Of a stretch of DNA of 64,000 bases, positions 59,253-64,000 are shown in pieces. This DNA is from an uncultured Eubacteriales bacterium. GTDB taxonomy: Bacteria > Bacillota > Clostridia > Oscillospirales > Acutalibacteraceae. Under the pieces are notes generated by a model. It searched no databases. It was not told the origin of the DNA and saw only the letters and a list, made by a program, of their open reading frames with translations. The stretch covers positions 5,243 through 69,242 of the forward strand of contig CAKTDF010000012.1 in assembly GCA_934541115.1 (NCBI GenBank). Direction: 5' to 3'. Each line of letters begins with the position of its first letter. Position 1 is the first letter of the stretch. The position numbers and the translations under genes are program-made.

Positions 59253-59281
59253 TTGACAAACGTTCACGAATACATTATAAT
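59253..59281 (+). promoter_or_regulatory. perfect-consensus sigma-A promoter of the B-repeat protein gene
   Basis: TTGACA (59253-59258), exactly 17 bases, TATAAT (59276-59281). The leader contains a short hairpin GGTG/CACC before the CGGAGG ribosome binding site. Confidence 0.92.
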
Positions 59282-59338
59282 TTCATTGTACAGGTGTAAT
59301 TGTCACCAAACGTATTTTACGAAACGGAGGATACCCAT

Positions 59339-59767
59339 ATGAAGAAAATTATTGCAGTTTTACTTTCAGTTCTTATGCTCTTCTCGGCAGTCAGCGTTGT
59401 CTGCTTTGCAGAGGGCGAGACGGAAGAACCCATGACCTATTACACTATCACCTTTGTTGACTATGACGGAGAAGTTCTCGGCACAAGGAAGATTGTTGAA
59501 AACGGCATCATCGACGCTCCGGAAAATCCCGTCAGAGAAAACACCAAGGAAGTTGAATACACCTTTAAGGGCTGGTCATCGGACGGCGGTGTAACCACAT
59601 ACGCTCCCAAAACTCTCCCGCTCGCTACCGGAGATATAACATACACCGCAATCTATGCCGAAGAAAAGATTGAAGACACTTTCACTTTCTGGAATCTTGT
59701 TCAGTCGATTTTTGCAAGAATCAACATGATTTTTGAATACTTCTTCAATATCTTTGAAAAGCACTGA
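59339..59767 (+). CDS. small secreted protein: one InlB-type B-repeat plus amphipathic tail
   Basis: 142 residues from the ATG at 59339 (ACGGAGG upstream). Signal peptide MKKIIAVLLSVLMLFSAVSV, then an InlB/Listeria-Bacteroides B-repeat (residues about 33-108: YYTITFVDYDGEVLG ... VEYTFKGWSSDGGVTTY ... ITYTAIYAEE). The last 33 residues form an aromatic helix: FTFWNLVQSIFARINMIFEY then FFNIFEKH. The FWNLV core matches FWQLL/LWQLV in the free small proteins at 50662 and 51086. It has a perfect sigma-A promoter and its own terminator, so it is probably abundant. No LPXTG; the tail may hold it at the surface or bind partners. Same design as the protein at 4521. Confidence 0.87.
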   Translation: MKKIIAVLLSVLMLFSAVSVVCFAEGETEEPMTYYTITFVDYDGEVLGTRKIVENGIIDAPENPVRENTKEVEYTFKGWSSDGGVTTYAPKTLPLATGDITYTAIYAEEKIEDTFTFWNLVQSIFARINMIFEYFFNIFEKH

Positions 59768-59786
59768 GTTTTCTAAAAGCAACCGG

Positions 59787-59817
59787 CGGGTCCGCTCAAT
59801 CGCGGATCCGTTTTTTT
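59787..59817 (+). terminator. terminator after the B-repeat protein gene
   Basis: CGGGTCCGC, loop TCAAT, GCGGATCCG (one mismatch), then TTTTTTT. Confidence 0.88.
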
Positions 59818-59846
59818 GACCTAAAAACTATTGTAAGGGTGTAAAA

Positions 59847-60428
59847 ATGAAACAGTTTTTTGCAATGTATTCAAGAATGAAATATATCAACCGCTGGGCT
59901 TTAATGAAAAATACGCGCAGCGAAAACCTCAGCGAACACAGCACAGACGTTGCGGCAATTGCTCACGCAATCGCCGTGCTCAAAAACCTGCGCTTTGGCG
60001 GCAGCGTCAATGCGGAACGCGCGGCGGTGCTCGGTCTTTATCACGATATGCCGGAGATCATCACCGGCGATATGCCAACCCCTGTCAAGTATCACAGCGA
60101 AACGCTGCACAACGCTTTTCTTGAGGTTGAGTCCGAGGCATGCAGCCGGCTGCTCTCAATGCTGCCGCAGGATATGCAGAAAAGCTACTCCCCTTTCTTT
60201 TTCAAAGAGGAGGGCGACGCATATCTTTGGAGAATCGTTAAAGCGGCAGACAAGATTTCTGCCCTCATCAAATGCATTGAGGAAGAAAAAGGCGGCAACA
60301 GGGAATTTTCAAAAGCGCTTGAATCAACAAAAAGCGCAATAGAAAAAATGCAGCTCCCCGAGGCGGACGCATTCCTCAATGAATTTATTGAGGCATTCAG
60401 CCTCAGCCTTGACGAACAAAGCCAATAA
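59847..60428 (+). CDS. YfbR-like 5'-deoxynucleotidase, HD domain
   Basis: 193 residues. HD-domain phosphohydrolase: NRWALMKNTRSENLSEHSTD at about 13-33 has the first histidine (EHS), LGLYHDMPEIITGDMPTPVK near 72-92 holds the HD pair and the substrate loop, and WRIVKAADKISALIKCIEE near 128 the last aspartate. This pattern (R W ... EHS ... HD..E...GD..TP.K) matches YfbR, which removes phosphate from deoxynucleoside 5'-monophosphates. Cytoplasmic. Upstream GTAAGGGTG ribosome binding site. Confidence 0.9.
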   Translation: MKQFFAMYSRMKYINRWALMKNTRSENLSEHSTDVAAIAHAIAVLKNLRFGGSVNAERAAVLGLYHDMPEIITGDMPTPVKYHSETLHNAFLEVESEACSRLLSMLPQDMQKSYSPFFFKEEGDAYLWRIVKAADKISALIKCIEEEKGGNREFSKALESTKSAIEKMQLPEADAFLNEFIEAFSLSLDEQSQ

Positions 60429-60528
60429 ATTCATGAAAAATTTAATTGCTTTTTTCGGTTTGTATCTGTATAATGAAAACAATACGCGGCAGCAAAATCA
60501 GCCGCATAATAAGGAGTTGTAAATATCA

Positions 60529-62310
60529 ATGGAACCTATTAAGGTCGATTTCACAGGCGGCTCGGGCGCAGGCAAGGGCAAAGGCAGCGGAAAAGACGCT
60601 TATCTTTCGCCGGAAAAAGCCGGACTGAAAACCGTCATTTCGATTATCGGAACAATTATCGGAGCAGTGATTGCATATTACTTTATGCTCCCGCCGCTCA
60701 ACTTCAAAAGCACCGAGCTTTATTTCTTCCTCGGCGTTGTTGTTGTCATTTATCTTGCGTTACAGGTTCTTCTCTCCGGCGTAATCAAAAAACCGGAATA
60801 CACACAATATGTTAAAAAGCAGTCAATTGTTCCTTTGATAATCGTTGGCGTGCTGGTTGTTATTGTGGGTGTGGGAATGCTCGTTTCCTCCGTTGTTTTC
60901 CGCGCTTCGTCATACAGCAAAATTATTGCCGTTGACGAGGAGAAAACCTTTTCAAGCGACATAAAGCAGGCGGATTTTCAGAGTGTGCCCGTTCTTGACA
61001 ACGACGCGTCCGTTGCGCTTGCAACGCGTACTCTCGGCGACCTTGCTTCAATCAACAAGGAGTCTCAGTTTGAGGTTGCTCAGCAGTTCACTCAAATCAA
61101 CTATAAAAATGCTCCCGTCCGTGTGGGCACTCTCGCCTACGGCGACATCTTCAAGTGGCTCAAAAACACAAAAGAGGGTATGCCCGGCTATATCATCGTT
61201 GACATGGTTACACAGAAAACGGAGTTCGTTATGCTCAAAGAGGGCGAATATATTCGCTACTCCACAGAGGAACATTTTTCAAAGTATCTCATGAGACACG
61301 TTCGTTTTGCATATCCGACATATATTTTTGACGAGCCGCATTTTGAAATTGACGAAAGCGGACGTCCGTTCTGGCTCTGCCCGGTGCTTGACAAAACCAT
61401 CGGTCTCTTTGGCGGAACAGACGTCAAGGGCGTTGTTATTGTTGACGCCATCACAGGCGAATGCAACGAATACTCGCTCGATACCATCAAGAATGACAAG
61501 TCATTCCAGTGGATCGACGGAATATATTCAAACGACCTGCTTGTTGAACAGTACAACTACTACGGCAAATATGCCGGCGGCTTTATCAACTCGATAATCG
61601 GTCAGGAGGGTGTGCGCGTTGCCACCGAGGGTTCAAACTTCCTCGCTCTCAACGACGATGTCTATATGTACACCGGCGTAACCTCCGTCAGCAATGACCA
61701 GGCTATCATCGGCTTTGTTCTTGTCAACATGAGAACAAAGGAGGCTAACTTCTATGAAGTCTCCGGCGCAAAGGAATACTCCGCAATGAGCTCCGCCGAG
61801 GGACAGGTTCAAAACTACAAGTGGACGGCAACATTCCCGATTCTTCTCAACATCAGCGGTCAGCCGACATACTTTATGTCGCTCAAAGACGACGCCAACC
61901 TCGTTAAGCACTATGCAATGGTAAATGTTCAGAACTACCAGGTTGTTGCAACAGGAAAAACCATTGCCGAATGCACCGAAAGCTATGTCAGGCTCCTTGC
62001 TCAGAGCAATATCAACATCAAGGTTGACATTGACAAAATCAAGGACGATACAGACAACAGCTCCGGCGGCGGCTCAGACAACACGGCAGAAGAAACAGCC
62101 GTCACCGTCAAAGGCACTGTTGAGGAGATTCGCACGGCGGTCATGGGCGGCGAAAGCTACTACTTTGTTAAGCTTGAGGGCAAAAAGCCTTACTTCAAAG
62201 TCGCGGCCTCAAAGTATGAAGAAGTGGTTATTCTTAATGTTGGAGACAACGCGTCGTTTAGCTATAAAAAGGGTCTTTCCGGCAGCGTTATCGAAGCGGA
62301 CATGAAATAA
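60529..62310 (+). CDS. large membrane-anchored protein of unknown function
   Basis: 593 residues. A Gly/Lys-rich start (FTGGSGAGKGKGSGKDAYLS) is followed by three membrane helices at about 35-60, 68-88 and 104-127, then a 430-residue extracytoplasmic part. That part contains repeated FVMLKEGEYIRYSTEEHF-, GVVIVDAITGECNEYSLDTI- and ATFPILLNISGQPTYFMSL-type beta segments. They read like PepSY/KWG-style repeats in which T-x-E is preceded by I/V-V-D (DMVTQKTEF, DAITGECNEY, NMRTKEANFY). A Ser/Gly/Asp linker leads to a small C-terminal OB-like domain (VKGTVEEIRTAVMGGESYYF). The N-terminal glycine motif is not a Walker A in context. Ribosome binding site AAGGAG. Monocistronic with terminator at 62329. 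Confidence 0.78.
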   Translation: MEPIKVDFTGGSGAGKGKGSGKDAYLSPEKAGLKTVISIIGTIIGAVIAYYFMLPPLNFKSTELYFFLGVVVVIYLALQVLLSGVIKKPEYTQYVKKQSIVPLIIVGVLVVIVGVGMLVSSVVFRASSYSKIIAVDEEKTFSSDIKQADFQSVPVLDNDASVALATRTLGDLASINKESQFEVAQQFTQINYKNAPVRVGTLAYGDIFKWLKNTKEGMPGYIIVDMVTQKTEFVMLKEGEYIRYSTEEHFSKYLMRHVRFAYPTYIFDEPHFEIDESGRPFWLCPVLDKTIGLFGGTDVKGVVIVDAITGECNEYSLDTIKNDKSFQWIDGIYSNDLLVEQYNYYGKYAGGFINSIIGQEGVRVATEGSNFLALNDDVYMYTGVTSVSNDQAIIGFVLVNMRTKEANFYEVSGAKEYSAMSSAEGQVQNYKWTATFPILLNISGQPTYFMSLKDDANLVKHYAMVNVQNYQVVATGKTIAECTESYVRLLAQSNINIKVDIDKIKDDTDNSSGGGSDNTAEETAVTVKGTVEEIRTAVMGGESYYFVKLEGKKPYFKVAASKYEEVVILNVGDNASFSYKKGLSGSVIEADMK

Positions 62311-62328
62311 ACTCATACAAACAGAAAA

Positions 62329-62375
62329 ACAGCAGGGAAATGCAAAAAGCTGCATTTCCCTGCTGTTATTTTTTT
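62329..62375. terminator. strong terminator after the large membrane protein
   Basis: ACAGCAGGGAAATGCA pairs perfectly with TGCATTTCCCTGCTGT around AAAAAGC, followed by TATTTTTTTC. It may serve the convergent gene as well. Confidence 0.92.
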
Positions 62376-62416
62376 CATCGCTCTGCCGTTTGCCCTCCGG
62401 GTGCGGCAAAGATGAT

Positions 62417-62881
62417 TTAATACATTGTTACAACATTTGAGGCACTGTCAATCTTTTGAATTGAATACCATGCCTTTTTTGCATAGAATGTTGCAATAAG
62501 TCTAAATTGATATCCGGTTGCACCAAAGGTAATCGTCTTAGCAAACGTACAGCCGTCCATAAGATAATTGTCAAGCGAAAGATCGTTCTTCCATTTTTCG
62601 CTACTGTTCTTCCTTTTTTGGAGATAAACAGATTTGATTCCGCATTTAACAACAGAAGGAACGCAGGTTAAGTCAACATCAACACGCAGTCTGCTGTCAT
62701 TAACTTTACGTGCTTCTATTCTACATGTCAAAATAAGATCCAACGCCTGCGGTTCAGCGGCATTCTCCGTTGTGGTTGTCTGGAGAGGAACACTGTCGGT
62801 TCCAAAAACAGGCATACCAAGCGGAGTCATCATAGTAAAGATGAGCGTGAGTGCGATAACCGCCCGCATCAGATTTTTCAT
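62417..62881 (-). CDS. small secreted protein of unknown function
   Basis: 154 residues from the ATG at 62881 (AGAGG eight bases upstream; ATG at 62884 is also possible). Signal peptide MKNLMRAVIALTLIFTMMTP ... ending near PVFGT. The mature part is a compact beta-rich domain with three cysteines (LILTCRIEARKV, VDLTCVPSVVKCGIKSVYL), reminiscent of small secreted Ig-like or DUF-type clostridial exoproteins. No catalytic motif. 24 bases downstream of the repeat membrane protein on the same strand, likely one operon. Function unknown. Confidence 0.75.
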   Translation of the reverse strand: MKNLMRAVIALTLIFTMMTPLGMPVFGTDSVPLQTTTTENAAEPQALDLILTCRIEARKVNDSRLRVDVDLTCVPSVVKCGIKSVYLQKRKNSSEKWKNDLSLDNYLMDGCTFAKTITFGATGYQFRLIATFYAKKAWYSIQKIDSASNVVTMY

Positions 62882-62904
62882 CATATCCACCTCTTTTGAA
62901 AATC

Positions 62905-64000
62905 TTACACCGTTTCATGTAGAAGCAGAGTATATTCGGCATTGTCATTCACGTAATATGTAATTGAATTTTCGCCATCAAAAAATGTTAGCGCATCAAG
63001 CCCGTTGATGCTCTCATGCTTGACGTTGCCAAAATAATCATTTACATCGATCTTTCTGGGCGTGTAGTCCGTCGCCGTGTTGTACCTAATTCTAATAAGC
63101 CCAGTCTTATTATTCTTGGGATTTCTAAAATTAACCAATACAACAAAATAATCTTTCTCTTCAATAGGTTTCTCAACGCTAAACTTTAAACTGTCACTCA
63201 ATAATTCCTCGGGTAAAACAGGATTTTTAATTCCGTACTTCTGAATGACCTCAACAATCGGCTCATCGTCATTTGAATATAATTCAGCCGATGTTTTTCC
63301 ATCGATTTCACCGAGGTCAATCAAGAACAATCCATTGTCACCCACAGAAACCACTTCGTCAGCCGCTTTGATTCTATTTCTTGAGGCAAACGACGGTATG
63401 AGCACCGCAAGCAGCGCAGACGCAATTGCAACGATAATAACCAACCTTTTGGTGGTTATCTTTTTGCCGCCGCGTCCGGACGGTTCCGGGGGAATGTCCG
63501 GCGCTTTTTCTTCTACGCCCAACACTTCCGCGCAAAGATCAATGAGTTCTGTATCCATTTCTTCCGGTGATTTTGAGAGTTCATCAGCAAAGATTTGATA
63601 AACACTCTGAGCCGGAAGCTTTTCGCTGTCTTTTTTGAACAGCAAAACAAGCTTTCTGCTCTGCTCCCCGTCCTCGGATTTTTCAATCGCCTCAACGCAA
63701 AGGTCAACAAGTTCTGTGTCCATTTCCGCTGCGGTTTTTGAAAGTTCATCAGTAAGGATTTGACGAACGTCCTCAGCCGGGAGTCTTTCGCTGTCCTTTT
63801 TGAACAGCGAAACAAGCTTTTTGATCCGCTCCTCGTCCTCGGATTTTTCAATCGCCTCAACGCAAAGGTCAACAAGTTCTGTGTCCATTTCCGCTGTGGT
63901 TTTTGAAAGTTCATCAGTAAGGATTTGACGAACGTCCTCAGCCGGGAGCCTTTCGCTGTCCTTTTTGAACAGCGAAACAAGCTTTTTGCTCTGCTCTCCG
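62905..64000 (-). CDS. tandem-repeat membrane protein (sigma-factor-regulator style), cut by right edge
   Basis: The frame stays open from 62905 to the window edge, so the start is outside; a Met at 63888 is internal to a repeat. The cytoplasmic part consists of 55-residue helical repeats (unit contains KKLVSLFKKDSERLPAEDVR and MDTELVDLCVEAIEKSED), two near-identical copies plus a diverged last copy. Then come a short GRGGKKITTKR basic stretch, one membrane helix (LVIIVAIASALLAVLIPSFA) and an extracytoplasmic domain of about 175 residues (FLIDLGEIDGKTSAELYSND; YFGNVKHESINGLDALTFF). The MDTELVDLCVEAI block resembles the short N-terminal helix of membrane partners of clostridial sigma factors, repeated here. 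Function unknown; a sigma-binding array is only a guess. Confidence 0.75.
   Translation of the reverse strand, partial: GEQSKKLVSLFKKDSERLPAEDVRQILTDELSKTTAEMDTELVDLCVEAIEKSEDEERIKKLVSLFKKDSERLPAEDVRQILTDELSKTAAEMDTELVDLCVEAIEKSEDGEQSRKLVLLFKKDSEKLPAQSVYQIFADELSKSPEEMDTELIDLCAEVLGVEEKAPDIPPEPSGRGGKKITTKRLVIIVAIASALLAVLIPSFASRNRIKAADEVVSVGDNGLFLIDLGEIDGKTSAELYSNDDEPIVEVIQKYGIKNPVLPEELLSDSLKFSVEKPIEEKDYFVVLVNFRNPKNNKTGLIRIRYNTATDYTPRKIDVNDYFGNVKHESINGLDALTFFDGENSITYYVNDNAEYTLLLHETV
63500..64000 (-). repeat. 165-bp tandem repeats inside the membrane protein gene
   Basis: The CTGTC landmark recurs at 63626, 63791 and 63956, exactly 165 bases apart. The two units nearest the edge are almost identical, and the third (63626) has diverged. 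The array continues past the window, so the copy number is unknown. Confidence 0.93.

Noticed and set aside
60540..60600. Glycine-rich FTGGSGAGKGKGSGK read as a Walker A motif
   Set aside because: It is at the extreme N-terminus before membrane helices, with no Walker B or nucleotide-binding fold.

Overview
The window reads as the chromosome of an anaerobic, spore-forming Gram-positive bacterium of the class Clostridia, most likely Oscillospirales/Ruminococcaceae-like. The reasons are the spoVAC-spoVAD-spoVAE cluster, strong AGGAG-type ribosome binding sites, near-consensus sigma-A promoters with 17-base spacing, an anaerobic sulfatase-maturing radical SAM enzyme, and an Hcp-type ferredoxin locus. 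Family assignments come from reading motifs by eye; no database search was run.

Layout. 0-8.1 kb: end of an ABC exporter, an M16 peptidase, proB-proA, a secreted repeat protein, a HAD phosphatase and a CoA-acylating aldehyde dehydrogenase. 8.2-9.1 kb: a dead sigma factor/partner gene pair. 9.2-13.4 kb, minus strand: acyltransferase, GtrA and PAP2 envelope genes, two TrkA-like RCK proteins and a YfcE-like phosphodiesterase. 13.5-14.8 kb: three short conserved-looking unknown genes. 14.9-18.15 kb: an accessory patch of gene debris (AraC remnant, decayed element genes), then a Crp/Fnr regulator divergent from a ferredoxin and the first 18 codons of hcp, fused out of frame to a decapitated fibronectin-type surface protein. 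19.4-30.2 kb: secreted lipase, galE, rsmA, two membrane proteins of unknown role (one with HExxH), an MBOAT/SGNH acetylation pair behind a tiny leader ORF, and an ECF S component. 30.4-36.4 kb, minus: acyltransferase, PatB/MalY aminotransferase, and a zinc-type ABC operon with a small Cys/His membrane protein at its head. 36.5-48.2 kb, minus: mfd, two tiny aromatic proteins, and a metabolic run (galM, flavoprotein, glycerate kinase, hydrolase, AlaX-type editing protein, DUF1015). 48.4-50.5 kb: spoVA genes. 50.6-51.3 kb: two more tiny Trp-rich proteins. 51.3-56.1 kb, minus: sulfatase with its maturase, and an ABC-F protein. 56.4-64 kb: ceramidase-like secreted enzyme, zinc-ribbon membrane protein, B-repeat secreted protein, YfbR-like nucleotidase, a large membrane protein, and a tandem-repeat membrane protein cut by the right edge.

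The most unusual signal is a set of very short aromatic amphipathic proteins (28-53 residues; 40327-40632 and 50662-51172). They are expressed from near-consensus promoters with 5' hairpins, strong ribosome binding sites and their own terminators. Related-looking helical segments recur at the ends of several secreted proteins here (4521, 19503, 59339, and the N-terminal part of 56435). This looks like a shared small-helix module used both free and as a tail. Its function is not known to me.
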